Assembly (NCBI GenBank): GCA_003220435.1
Contig: QHSL01000075.1
Location: forward strand, 1-64,000
Source of the DNA: Candidatus Rokuibacteriota bacterium
GTDB lineage: Bacteria; Methylomirabilota; Methylomirabilia; Rokubacteriales; CSP1-6
Direction of reading: 5' to 3'
DNA length: 64,000 nt
A program made the translations under genes and the position numbers. Positions 8,783 through 20,358 of this stretch are shown here, piece by piece (the first letter of the stretch is position 1; every line of letters begins with the position of its first letter). The notes under the pieces were generated by a model. The model did no database searches. It was given only the letters and a program-made list of their open reading frames with translations, and was not told where the DNA came from.

Positions 8783-9308
8783 GACGGTCCTCGGCGTCTT
8801 CGCCCACGTGGACACGACGGTCCGGGCCCTCGAGGAGCTGCGCGCGCACGGCTACCATGACCTCACCGTCTATACGCCGCTGCCGGTTCACGAAATCGAG
8901 GAACTGCTGGAACGCGACCGTCCGGTGAGCCGGGTCCGCCTGTTCACGCTGATCGGCGGACTCACCGGGATCGCCTCGGCCTTCCTGCTGACGATCTGGA
9001 GCTCGCTGGTGTGGGGCCTCGTCACCGGCGGCAAGTATCTCCAGCTCGAGCCCGGCGGGATCGCCGGCTCGTCGCTGCCACCCTTCTTCATCATCGCGTT
9101 CGAGCTGATGGTCCTCTTCGGCGGCCTCGCCACGGTGATTGGCATGGTGGTGCTCGGGCGGTTGCCTCGCTTCCGGCCGAGCTCGACGTTCGATCCGCGG
9201 TTCACCAACGACCGCTTCGGCGTGGCCGTCCACTGCGCCCCTGAGCGCGGGGCGTCGGTGCGCGAGCTCCTGCGGGCCGCCGGCGCCGAGGAAGTGAACG
9301 TCCGATGA
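8772..9308 (+). CDS. actD: Alternative complex III subunit ActD (DUF3341)
   Basis: This 178-residue protein begins with a soluble alpha/beta region (V-L-G-V-F-A-H-V-D and a helix with E-L-R-A-H-G-Y), then two transmembrane helices at roughly 58-80 and 103-127, and a short soluble tail including F-D-P-R-F-T-N-D-R-F-G. This is the DUF3341 layout of ActD, a small subunit that packs against ActC and ActF and is required for assembly; no cofactor site is visible. It overlaps actC by 11 bases. Confidence 0.92.
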   Translation: MPTETVLGVFAHVDTTVRALEELRAHGYHDLTVYTPLPVHEIEELLERDRPVSRVRLFTLIGGLTGIASAFLLTIWSSLVWGLVTGGKYLQLEPGGIAGSSLPPFFIIAFELMVLFGGLATVIGMVVLGRLPRFRPSSTFDPRFTNDRFGVAVHCAPERGASVRELLRAAGAEEVNVR

Positions 9309-9318
9309 AGGCCACACG

Positions 9319-9825
9319 ATGAAATACGTCTTCATCCTCACGCTGCTCGTGGTCGCGGCGGCCGCTGGGCTGTGGCTGACGGCCGTCGTCGTCCGCTGGA
9401 ACGACGACATGACGCAGACCGTTCGGATCGTGCCGGGCGAGCGCGTGTTCCCGATGCCGGCGGGCGTGGTGCCGCGCGGCGGCGAGCTCGTCATCCCGAA
9501 GGATCAGCGGGACGTCGCGGCCAGGCAGGCCAACCCGGTGAAGACGTCGCCGGCGTCGGTGGCGATCGGACGCGAGCACTACGTGACGTTCTGCGTGCCC
9601 TGCCACGGACCCGACGCCAAGGGCGGCACGACCGGCCCGGTCGCGACCAAGTTCATCCCGACTCCCGACCTGACGAACGCCGAGCTCCAGAAGCAGCGGA
9701 CGGACGGGTATTGGCACAGCTACATCGTCGTCGGCGGCGCAGTGATGCCGGCCTACGGCGAGGCGCTCTCGTCGCGGGAGGCGTGGCACATCGTCAACTA
9801 CCTCCGGTCGGTCGCGCAGAAATGA
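9319..9825 (+). CDS. actE: Alternative complex III monoheme cytochrome c subunit ActE
   Basis: The 168-residue protein has an N-terminal transmembrane segment (about 3-25) and a single class I cytochrome c domain with C92-V-P-C-H96. A likely sixth ligand is M143 in V-M-P-A-Y-G. ActE is the second cytochrome of the complex and is thought to hand electrons to soluble carriers or a terminal oxidase. Many ActE proteins are lipoproteins; here a plain membrane anchor is seen instead of a lipobox. The stop overlaps actF (ATGA). Confidence 0.92.
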   Translation: MKYVFILTLLVVAAAAGLWLTAVVVRWNDDMTQTVRIVPGERVFPMPAGVVPRGGELVIPKDQRDVAARQANPVKTSPASVAIGREHYVTFCVPCHGPDAKGGTTGPVATKFIPTPDLTNAELQKQRTDGYWHSYIVVGGAVMPAYGEALSSREAWHIVNYLRSVAQK

Positions 9826-10859
9826 ACGTGTTCTGGGGTCTCGTGGCGGCGGTCGGCGCCGTCGCCTTCCTCCTCGGCGCCAACTCCGGGGACGCCGCGC
9901 AGGTCTGGTCGATCTACCTGGTGAACCTCGTGTTCTGGTCGGGCCTCGCGGTGACCGGCCCGGCGATCGCCGGCATGATGCAGATCACCGAGGCCCGCTG
10001 GTCACCGAGCATCCGGCGGATCGCGCTGACGACCGCCGGGTTCCTGCCGGCGGCGTTCGTGCTGCTGCTCATCCTTTATAGGGGGCAGACGGCGCTCTAT
10101 CCGTGGGTCACCACGCCGATCCCGGCCAAGGCCGGGTGGCTCAACGTGCCGTTCTTCTGGCTGCGCACGCTCGCCTTCGCCGCCGCGCTGTTCGCCGTCT
10201 GCTTCGCGTTCGTGCGCGCGCTCCTGCGCGAAGCGATCCCGCCCGACAATCCTGGGGATCGCGCCCTCCGTAACCGGATCGCGGTCGTTCTGCTGGTGCT
10301 GTGGGTCGTCACGGTGTCGCTGTGGGGTTTCGACCTCGTGATGTCGCTGGATCCGAAGTGGTACAGCGGCCTCTTCGGCGGGTACTTCGTCGTCAGCACG
10401 CTCTACACGGCGTTCTGTCTGCTCTCGATCTTCGCGATCCGGGCCAACGCGCGCGGCCAGGCCTCGATTCCGCCGGCGGCGATCCAGGACGTTGCCAAGC
10501 TGCAGTTCGCCTTCTCGATCGTCTGGATGTACTTCTTCTGGTCACAGTACCTCGTGATCTGGTACGGCAACGTGCCGGTCGAGAGGCTGATCCCGTTCGC
10601 GTATCTGGTCAAGCGGCTCACGGGCCGACCGCCCCAGCGCCACGCGCCGCTCTTCGTGATCGCAATCTTCGGGCTCGTCGGCATCTTTCTGGAGCGTGTG
10701 CTCGTGGTGTTCCCGTCCGTCTCGGCGAACGCGCGGCTCCCGTTCGGGCTCCGCGACCTCGCGATCAGCGCGGGCTTCCTCGCGCTGTTCATGCTCAGCC
10801 GACGCTGGTTCTTCAGCCGCTTCCGGCCCGTCCTCAATCTCCCGCATACCGGACACTGA
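9822..10859 (+). CDS. actF: Alternative complex III membrane subunit ActF
   Basis: The 345-residue integral membrane protein resembles the NrfD-like ActC but is shorter, as is usual for ActF (about 8-10 helices). The initiator ATG at 9822 overlaps the actE stop. It closes the act cluster. Many act clusters continue with coxBAC genes for a caa3 oxidase, but here the coding run ends and a 430-base tandem repeat follows, so the terminal electron acceptor is not revealed by context. Confidence 0.9.
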   Translation: MNVFWGLVAAVGAVAFLLGANSGDAAQVWSIYLVNLVFWSGLAVTGPAIAGMMQITEARWSPSIRRIALTTAGFLPAAFVLLLILYRGQTALYPWVTTPIPAKAGWLNVPFFWLRTLAFAAALFAVCFAFVRALLREAIPPDNPGDRALRNRIAVVLLVLWVVTVSLWGFDLVMSLDPKWYSGLFGGYFVVSTLYTAFCLLSIFAIRANARGQASIPPAAIQDVAKLQFAFSIVWMYFFWSQYLVIWYGNVPVERLIPFAYLVKRLTGRPPQRHAPLFVIAIFGLVGIFLERVLVVFPSVSANARLPFGLRDLAISAGFLALFMLSRRWFFSRFRPVLNLPHTGH

Positions 10860-10883
10860 GAACACCGCGATTCACCGGTCGTG

Positions 10884-11309
10884 GCCGGGGCCATGTCGGG
10901 GCCCCCGGAGACACATACGGATGTCGAGGCGCGCCACGGCTACGCCGGTACCGCGTCCGAGCGTTGGGGGGGTTGGGGGGCCATGTCGGGGCCCCCCAAG
11001 GACAATACGGATGTCGAGGCGCGCCACAGCTACGCCGGCCGCGTCCGAGCGTTGGGGGGGTTGGGGGGCCATGTCGGGGCCCCCCAAGGACAATACGGAT
11101 GTCGAGGCGCGCCACAGCTACGCCGGGCCGCGTCCGTGCGGATGTCGAGGCGCGCCACGGCTACGCCGGGGCGCGTCCGAGCGTTGGGGGGTTGGGGGGG
11201 CCATGTCGGGGCCCCCCAAGGACGCATGCGGATGTCGAGGCGCGCCACGGCTACGCCGGGGCGCGTCCGAGCGTTGGGGGGTTTGGGGGGCCATGTCGGG
11301 GCCCCCCAT
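10884..11309. repeat. Tandem repeat of about 90 bp with strong hairpins and G runs
   Basis: The 469-base gap between actF and moeA is filled by repeats. The core C-C-A-T-G-T-C-G-G begins at 10891, 10981, 11069, 11201 and 11291, giving steps of 90, 88, 132 and 90; the long step contains an extra copy of a 44-base subunit starting GATGTCGAGG. Each core forms a hairpin. In the second and third units it has 10-bp arms TTGGGGGGCC/GGCCCCCCAA and a 7-base loop (arms 10973-10982 with 10990-10999, and 11061-11070 with 11078-11087). Runs of six to seven G separated by TT precede each hairpin. No protein-like conservation or RNA family is recognised. Frames are open across it only because stop codons are rare at this GC content. 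Confidence 0.9.
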
Positions 11310-11316
11310 CCTTTAG

Positions 11317-11322
11317 TACATT
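11317..11322 (+). promoter_or_regulatory. Candidate -10 box (TACATT) of moeA
   Basis: TACATT lies exactly 6 bases before the moeA GTG, and no ribosome binding site is visible. This suggests transcription starting at or next to the initiator codon. No convincing -35 element is seen because the repeat occupies that position. Confidence 0.35.
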
Positions 11323-11328
11323 AGCGGT

Positions 11329-12528
11329 GTGCTGACGGTGGAAGAGGCGCGCGACGCGATCCTGTCACGCATCGAGCCACTCGCGGTAGAGCGGGTCGAG
11401 GTGATGGCGGCGCTCGGCCGCGTGCTGGCGGAGCCCATCGTCTCGCGGGCCCTGATTCCACCCTGGCCGAATTCCTCGATGGACGGCTACGCCCTCCGCG
11501 CCGCGGACACGGGGGGCGAGCCGGTGGAGCTCGCGGTCGTCGGCCGGATCATCGCCGGGACGATGCCGTCCCGTCCGCTGCGGGCAGGGGAGGCGATGCG
11601 GATCTTCACCGGCGCGCCGCTCCCCGACGGGGCTGACGCCGTGGTGCCGCAGGAGGATGTCACCGCCGACGGCGAGCGTGTCACGATCCGGGGCCGCATC
11701 GACGCCGGCGCATGTGTCCGTCCGGCGGGCGAGGACGTGCGCGTCGGGGACGTGGTCGTGCAGCCCGGTCACGTCGTGGGCGCGGCCGAGGTCGGCCTGC
11801 TGGCGACGCTCGGCTACTCGCAGGTGCGCGTCTTCCGGCGGCCCCGCGTCGCGGTGCTCTCGACCGGCAACGAGCTCGCGGATCTCGGGACGGAGCCGAC
11901 CCCGGGCCAGATCCCTAACACGAACACGTATTCGCTGATGGCGCAGGTGATCGAAGCGGGCGCCGAGCCCATCAATCTCGGTGTCGCCCCCGATCGGCTG
12001 GAGGCTATCACCGAGCGTTTGCAATGGGGCCTGGAGGCGGACGTGCTGGTGACGTCGGCGGGCGTCTCGGTCGGCGAGCTCGATCTGGTGCGCGACGCGC
12101 TGGAGCGGTGCGGCGCTGAGCTGCACCTGTGGCAGGTGTCGATGCGCCCGGGCAAGCCGATCACGTTCGGCACGCGGGCCGGGCGGCCGGTGTTCGGGCT
12201 GCCCGGCAATCCGGTCTCGGCGATGGTGACCTTCGAGCTTTTCGTGCGCCCGGCGCTGCGCCGGATGGCGGGCGCCCGCGCCGTCGATCGGCCGCGCGTC
12301 CGTGCCCGCGCGCTGGACGCGATCTCGAACCCCGGATTCCGCCGCGGCTACCTCCGCGTGACGCTGACGCGCGATACGAACGGCTACGGCGCCCGCCTCA
12401 CCGGCGACCAGGGCTCGGCGATCCTCCGCTCGATGGTGCTGGCCGACGGCCTCGCCGTCGTCGCGCCCGACACCACGATCGCCGCCGGCGACGCCGTCGA
12501 CGTGATTCTCCTGCGCGCACCGAGCTGA
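11329..12528 (+). CDS. moeA: Molybdopterin molybdenumtransferase MoeA
   Basis: The 399-residue protein matches MoeA, which inserts molybdate into adenylylated molybdopterin. Visible landmarks are N-S-S-M-D-G-Y-A-L (48-56) in domain I, the S-T-G-N-E-L strand start of the MoaB/MogA-like domain III, G-V-S-V-G-E-L-D and G-L-P-G-N-P-V-S. The C-terminal domain IV is present, so it is full length. GTG at 11329 has no ribosome site but follows a -10-like box by 6 bases. moaA occurs in this window at 31457, so molybdenum cofactor genes are dispersed rather than clustered. Confidence 0.95.
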   Translation: MLTVEEARDAILSRIEPLAVERVEVMAALGRVLAEPIVSRALIPPWPNSSMDGYALRAADTGGEPVELAVVGRIIAGTMPSRPLRAGEAMRIFTGAPLPDGADAVVPQEDVTADGERVTIRGRIDAGACVRPAGEDVRVGDVVVQPGHVVGAAEVGLLATLGYSQVRVFRRPRVAVLSTGNELADLGTEPTPGQIPNTNTYSLMAQVIEAGAEPINLGVAPDRLEAITERLQWGLEADVLVTSAGVSVGELDLVRDALERCGAELHLWQVSMRPGKPITFGTRAGRPVFGLPGNPVSAMVTFELFVRPALRRMAGARAVDRPRVRARALDAISNPGFRRGYLRVTLTRDTNGYGARLTGDQGSAILRSMVLADGLAVVAPDTTIAAGDAVDVILLRAPS

Positions 12529-12558
12529 AGCGCGCCGCCCCGAGACGACGCTGCGCCG

Positions 12559-12588
12559 TTGACATCGTTTTCAGCCGCATGCTACGGT
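12559..12588 (+). promoter_or_regulatory. Promoter for the TPR lipoprotein gene
   Basis: A consensus TTGACA (12559-12564) is followed after 18 bases by TACGGT (12583-12588). The ATG at 12597 lies 8 bases after the -10 box, so the leader would be very short or absent. Confidence 0.5.
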
Positions 12589-12596
12589 CGGCGCGG

Positions 12597-13421
12597 ATGA
12601 GTCGTGCCCTATGCGTGGTGGCCGCGCTAGCGATCCTCTCGACCGGTTGCGCTAGCCGGGGCCGGGTGGCCCGACTCGAGCTCGAGGTCTCCAGGCTCCG
12701 CGCAGACTTGGGGGCCGTCCGCAGCGCGCAGGACTCCACCGCCAACGATCTCGGTCGCATCGCTCCGGAGGTCCAGACGATCGGCGCGCGCACGACCGAG
12801 ACCCAGGCGAATCTCAAATCTCTCTCCGAGGAAGTCACGCGACTCGGCCGACGCGTGGACGCCGCCGATCGCGCCATCGCCGACGCGCGCGCGCGTGTGG
12901 AGGCGCTCGCGGTGCCGACCGCGACCCCGCCGGCGCCCGTCGTGGCACCGCCGCGGGTGGTCGCGCCGACGAGGCCTCCGGCGACCGCGCTGGCGCCGCC
13001 GCCGCTCGAGCGGCCACGCGAGGCCCAGACGCCGCGCTCGATCCCGCCGGAGCAGATGTACGCTGCCGCGCTTCAGGCGTTCCGATCGCGCGAGCACGGC
13101 CAGGCCGTCCTCGATTTCCTCGACTTCATCGCGAAGTATCCGCGGCATCCGCTGGCGGCGAACGCTCAGTACTGGATCGGCGAAGCGTACTACGCGCAAC
13201 GCGATTACCGGCAGGCGTTGGTCGAGTTCCAGAAGGTCTTCGAGTACGGCCCCGCCAAGGCGCCCGATGCGCTCGTCAAGATGGGCCTGTGCTGGGTGAA
13301 GCTGCACGACGTTCGCCGGGCACAGGATCTCTGGCAGAGGGCGGTCCGGGAGTATCCGCGATCGGAGGCGGCGGCCATCGCGCAGCAGCTGCTTCACACG
13401 CACGCGACGGCGCAGCGGTAG
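12597..13421 (+). CDS. Outer-envelope lipoprotein with coiled coil and TPR repeats (YbgF/CpoB-like)
   Basis: The 274-residue product starts with a lipoprotein signal ending L-S-T-G-C (C18 lipidated). A coiled-coil region (about 25-105) with regular E-L-x3-V-x2-L-R spacing follows, then a proline/alanine-rich linker, then TPR units (about 150-270) containing Q-Y-W-I-G-E-A-Y-Y-A-Q-R-D-Y. This coiled-coil plus TPR arrangement is that of YbgF/CpoB, which links Tol-Pal to cell-wall synthesis, but no tol or pal genes lie here. ATG 12579 is in frame upstream, but it overlaps the promoter -10 region, so 12597 is preferred. Confidence 0.8.
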   Translation: MSRALCVVAALAILSTGCASRGRVARLELEVSRLRADLGAVRSAQDSTANDLGRIAPEVQTIGARTTETQANLKSLSEEVTRLGRRVDAADRAIADARARVEALAVPTATPPAPVVAPPRVVAPTRPPATALAPPPLERPREAQTPRSIPPEQMYAAALQAFRSREHGQAVLDFLDFIAKYPRHPLAANAQYWIGEAYYAQRDYRQALVEFQKVFEYGPAKAPDALVKMGLCWVKLHDVRRAQDLWQRAVREYPRSEAAAIAQQLLHTHATAQR

Positions 13422-13449
13422 CGGCTCCGGCTGTATCCGTTCCGAGGCG

Positions 13450-13477
13450 TTGCGGGTCTTGACCCCTTCGCTATACT
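13450..13477 (+). promoter_or_regulatory. Candidate dprA promoter
   Basis: TTGCGG (13450-13455), a 16-base spacer and TATACT (13472-13477) precede the dprA ATG at 13496. The -10 match is good and the -35 match is moderate. Confidence 0.4.
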
Positions 13478-13495
13478 CCATCTCCGCGACATGCC

Positions 13496-14395
13496 ATGCC
13501 GATGATCGAGCTCCAGCCCGGCGATCCACGTTACCCCGCGCTGCTCGGCGCGATTCCGTTGCCGCCGCGGCTCTTCGTGCGCGGCTCGATCGATGACGAG
13601 GACGCGCTCGCGATCGCCATCGTGGGCTCGCGCCACGCCACGCCGTACGGGATCGGCGTCGCCGAGCAGCTCGCGTCCGAGCTCGCGGCGCGCGGCGTGA
13701 CGATCGTGAGCGGCCTGGCGCGCGGCATCGACACGGCCGCGCATCGCGGCGCGCTGGCCGCCGGCGGTCGCACGCTGGCCGTGCTCGGCTGCGGCGTCGA
13801 CATCGTCTACCCGCTCGAGAACGTGGAGCTCGCGCGGTCGATCGAAGCGCACGGGGCGCTCGTGTCCCAGTTCGCGCCCGGTCTGCCGGCGCTGGCCGGA
13901 CACTTCCCGGCGCGGAACCGGACGATCGCCGGGCTCGCGCTGGGCGTCGTGGTGATCGAAGCGGCCGAGCGCAGCGGCGCCCTGATCACGGCCGGATTCG
14001 CCGGCGATCTCGGCCGCGAAACCTTCGCCATTCCTGGCCGAATCACGTCGCCGACGAGCGCCGGCGCGAATCGGCTCATTCAGGACGGTGCTAAACTGGT
14101 AACTTGTTGGCAGGACATCGTGTCAGAATTACCTGATCACTGGCGCCGCGCCGTGCGCGGGCTGTCGGCGCCGACGGGCGCGCAGGCGACGCCCGAGAAA
14201 GAGAGCGACGAGGGCAAGATGCTGGCGCTGCTGGCAGTCGACGAGCCGCAGCACATCGAGCGGCTGATCGTGGACGGCGGATTCGATCCCGCCCGTGCGG
14301 CGACAGCGCTCGTGGCCCTCGAGCTGGGCGGATGGGCCCGGCAGCTGACGGGACAGCGGTGGGTCTCGGTGACGACGCGCGCGGGGAGAGCGTAG
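13496..14395 (+). CDS. dprA: DNA processing protein DprA
   Basis: This 299-residue protein has the DprA Rossmann-like core: I-V-G-S-R-H-A-T-P-Y-G near residue 41, S-G-L-A-R-G-I-D-T-A-A-H-R near 75, P-A-R-N-R-T-I-A-G-L near 138, and I-P-G-R. A C-terminal winged-helix domain follows. DprA protects incoming single-stranded DNA and loads RecA during natural transformation. The N-terminal SAM-like domain of longer homologues is missing, which is common. The stop is immediately followed by the GTG of topA with no gap. Confidence 0.95.
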   Translation: MPMIELQPGDPRYPALLGAIPLPPRLFVRGSIDDEDALAIAIVGSRHATPYGIGVAEQLASELAARGVTIVSGLARGIDTAAHRGALAAGGRTLAVLGCGVDIVYPLENVELARSIEAHGALVSQFAPGLPALAGHFPARNRTIAGLALGVVVIEAAERSGALITAGFAGDLGRETFAIPGRITSPTSAGANRLIQDGAKLVTCWQDIVSELPDHWRRAVRGLSAPTGAQATPEKESDEGKMLALLAVDEPQHIERLIVDGGFDPARAATALVALELGGWARQLTGQRWVSVTTRAGRA

Positions 14396-16638
<2,243 letters not shown>

Positions 16639-16642
<4 letters not shown>

Positions 16643-17517
16643 AGGATCCGCTGGAAGCGTTCTTGCGCCATCTCGCCGTCGAGAAGGGCGCGTCGCCCCA
16701 CACGCTGCGCAGCTATCGTACCGACCTCCTCGAATTCACCCACCTCGGCGGCGCCGTCGTTTCGCCCGCGTGGCTGCGCGGAGTCGACGCCCGGGCCGTG
16801 CGCGCGTTCCTGGCGCGCCTGCACGGGCGCGGGCTCGACGCGGTGTCGGTCGCGCGCAAGCTGGCGTCACTGCGCAGCTGGTTCCGGTTCCTGGTGCGGC
16901 GCGGGGTTCTCGAGCGGAACGTGGCGCGCGAAGTTCGCGGGCCGCGGCTCCCGCGCAAGCTGGCGTCGTTCCTGCCGATCGACGAGGCGACGTCGCTGGT
17001 GGAGGCCAGAGCGGTCGGGGGCGCCGATCGCCGACGCGACGTCGCCCTTCTCGAGTTCCTCTACGCCACGGGCCTCCGCGTCTCCGAAGTGGCCGGCCTC
17101 GACGTCGGCAGCCTCGACCACGCGCAGCAGACGGTCCGCGTCCTCGGCAAGGGCGGCAAGGAGCGCATCGTCCCGTACGGCCGACGTGCCGCGACCGCGC
17201 TGGAGGCGTACTTGGCCGGACGCGACGAGCGGGGACCGCTCTTCACCAGCCGCCGCGGCCGGCGGCTGACGGTCCGATCGATCCACTCGATCGTGAAGCG
17301 GAGCGCGTCGGCGTGCGGGATCACGCGCCGGGTCAGCCCGCATACGCTGCGTCACACGTTCGCGACGCACCTGCTCGACGCCGGCGCCGACCTACGAGCG
17401 ATCCAGGAGCTCCTGGGCCACAGCCGGCTGTCGACGACGCAGCGCTACACGCACGTGGGCTCCGATCAGCTCATGCGGGTCTACGACGCCGCCCATCCGC
17501 GCGCCCGCGTACAATAG
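16639..17517 (+). CDS. xerC: Tyrosine recombinase XerC/XerD-type
   Basis: The 292-residue protein has an N-terminal SAM-like core-binding domain (about 1-85) and a C-terminal catalytic domain. The catalytic set is visible: R in T-G-L-R-V-S-E, K in the beta-hairpin around G-K-G-G-K-E-R, H-x2-R in H-T-L-R-H-T-F, H in [10 protein letters not shown] and Y in R-Y-T-H-V. It resolves chromosome dimers at dif with a partner Xer protein. Placement between topA and hslVU supports a housekeeping XerC instead of a phage integrase. ATG overlaps the topA stop. Confidence 0.92.
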
Positions 17518-17536
17518 GCTGGATGATACCGGTCTC

Positions 17537-18081
17537 ATGCCTGCCGATCCCATAACCGCGTTCCACGCCACCACGGTCGTGGCGGTCCGCCACCGCGGCC
17601 AGGTGGCGCTCGCCGGCGACGGGCAGGTGTCGATCGGCCAGACGATCGTCAAGGCGAGCGCCCGCAAGGTGCGCAAGCTCTACAACGGCGGCGTGGTGGC
17701 CGGGTTCGCCGGCGCCGCCGCCGACGCCTTCACGCTCTTCGCCCGGTTCGAGGCCAAGCTGGACGAGCATCGCGGCAACCTGCCGCGCGCGGCGGTCGAG
17801 CTCGCGAAGGACTGGCGGACCGATCGCGTGCTGCGACGGCTCGAGGCCCTCCTGGCGGTGGCCGATCGTGAGCACTCGTTCATCGTCTCCGGCACCGGCG
17901 ACGTGATCGAGCCGGACGACGGCCTGATCGGGATCGGCTCGGGCGGTCCGTTCGCGCTGGCGGCCGCGCGCGCCCTCGTGGTCCACTCGGACTTGGACGC
18001 CAAGGCCGTCGCCACGGAGGCCATGCGGATCGCCGCGTCGATCTGCGTCTTCACCAACGACACCATCACCGTGGAGGTCCT

Positions 18082-18085
<4 letters not shown>
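17537..18085 (+). CDS. hslV: ATP-dependent protease proteolytic subunit HslV
   Basis: The 182-residue precursor is an N-terminal nucleophile hydrolase. The short propeptide ends before T12-T-V-V-A-V, and autoprocessing should expose T12 as the catalytic threonine. Further conserved features are G-D-G-Q-V-S near 28-33, the lysine in A-R-K-V-R-K, and [12 protein letters not shown]. HslV dodecamers degrade proteins unfolded by HslU. The GTG start of hslU overlaps its stop by 4 bases. Confidence 0.96.
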
Positions 18086-19452
<1,367 letters not shown>

Positions 19453-19483
19453 TGGCCGCCGGCGGCCGGGGCGGGGCGCGCGC

Positions 19484-20347
19484 ATGACGGATCCGCGCCA
19501 CGTCGAGATCCTGCTGGAAGCCCTGCCGTACATCCGCGAGTTCCGCGGCAAGACGATGGTCATCAAATACGGCGGCGCGGCGATGGAGCGGGCCGACCTG
19601 AAGGACCTGTTCGCCAAAGAGGTGATCCTGCTGCGGCTCGTCGGGATCAATCCGGTCATCGTCCACGGCGGCGGGCCGCAGATCGGGGCGCTGATGAAGC
19701 GGCTCGGCAAGGAGCCGCGCTTCGTCGGCGGCATGCGCGTGACCGACGAGGAGACGGTCGAGATCGTCGAGATGGTCCTGGTCGGCAAGATCAACAAGGA
19801 GATCGTGGGGCTCATCAACCATCACGGCGGCAAGGCGATCGGCATCTCCGGCAAGGACGCGAGCCTGTTGCGGGCGCGCCGCCGGCTGCACCGCCTGCCG
19901 AGCGGCGAGGCCGTGGACATCGGCCTGGTCGGCGAGGTCGAGGCGGTCAACGTCGACGCGATCCGGATGCTGGAGCAGGGCGGCTGCGTACCGGTGATCG
20001 CCCCGGTCGGGGTCGGCGCCGCCGGCGAGACGTACAACATCAACGCCGACCTGGTCGCCGGTGAGATCGCCGCCGCGCTCGGCGCCGAGAAGCTGATTCA
20101 CCTCACGGACGTGCAGGGGATCCGCGACGCCGGCGGCCAACTGATCAGCACCCTAGCCCGCAAGGACGCGGAGCGTCTGATGCGGGAGGGCGTCATCGAC
20201 GGCGGCATGGTGCCCAAGGTCGAGTCCGCGCTGCGGGCGCTGGAAGGTGGGACCGGCAAGGCGCACATCATCGACGGCAGCAAGCCGCACGCGATCCTGC
20301 TCGAGCTGTTCACGCGCGAAGGCATCGGAACCGAAATCGTCCTGTGA
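19484..20347 (+). CDS. argB: Acetylglutamate kinase
   Basis: The 287-residue amino acid kinase phosphorylates N-acetylglutamate, step two of arginine synthesis. Seen are K-Y-G-G-A-A-M near 27-33, the substrate loop V-H-G-G-G-P-Q-I, and D-G-G-M-V-P-K-V near the C-terminal third. It starts the argB-argD-argF-argG run, 31 bases after hslU. argC, argJ and argH are not in this window, so the pathway is completed elsewhere. Confidence 0.96.
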   Translation: MTDPRHVEILLEALPYIREFRGKTMVIKYGGAAMERADLKDLFAKEVILLRLVGINPVIVHGGGPQIGALMKRLGKEPRFVGGMRVTDEETVEIVEMVLVGKINKEIVGLINHHGGKAIGISGKDASLLRARRRLHRLPSGEAVDIGLVGEVEAVNVDAIRMLEQGGCVPVIAPVGVGAAGETYNINADLVAGEIAAALGAEKLIHLTDVQGIRDAGGQLISTLARKDAERLMREGVIDGGMVPKVESALRALEGGTGKAHIIDGSKPHAILLELFTREGIGTEIVL

Positions 20348-20358
20348 GGTCGACGACG

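Noticed and set aside
10884-11309. CRISPR array
   Set aside because: Repeats are about 90 bases long with no unique spacers between them; similarity extends over the whole unit, and no cas gene is present.
10881-11324. Open frames through the tandem repeat giving a repetitive protein
   Set aside because: Several frames are open at once, repeat steps of 88 and 132 versus 90 do not all keep one frame's pattern, and there is no ribosome site. The conserved feature is a DNA/RNA palindrome, so noncoding repeat is the better reading.
12579-12596. Earlier ATG start for the TPR lipoprotein
   Set aside because: ATG 12579 overlaps the spacer of the TTGACA/TACGGT promoter, so it would not be in the mRNA; ATG 12597 also gives a standard lipoprotein signal.
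17510-17515. TACAAT as a promoter for hslVU within the end of xerC
   Set aside because: No -35 partner is visible at the proper distance and the gene is in a tightly packed run likely read through from upstream; the match may be chance.
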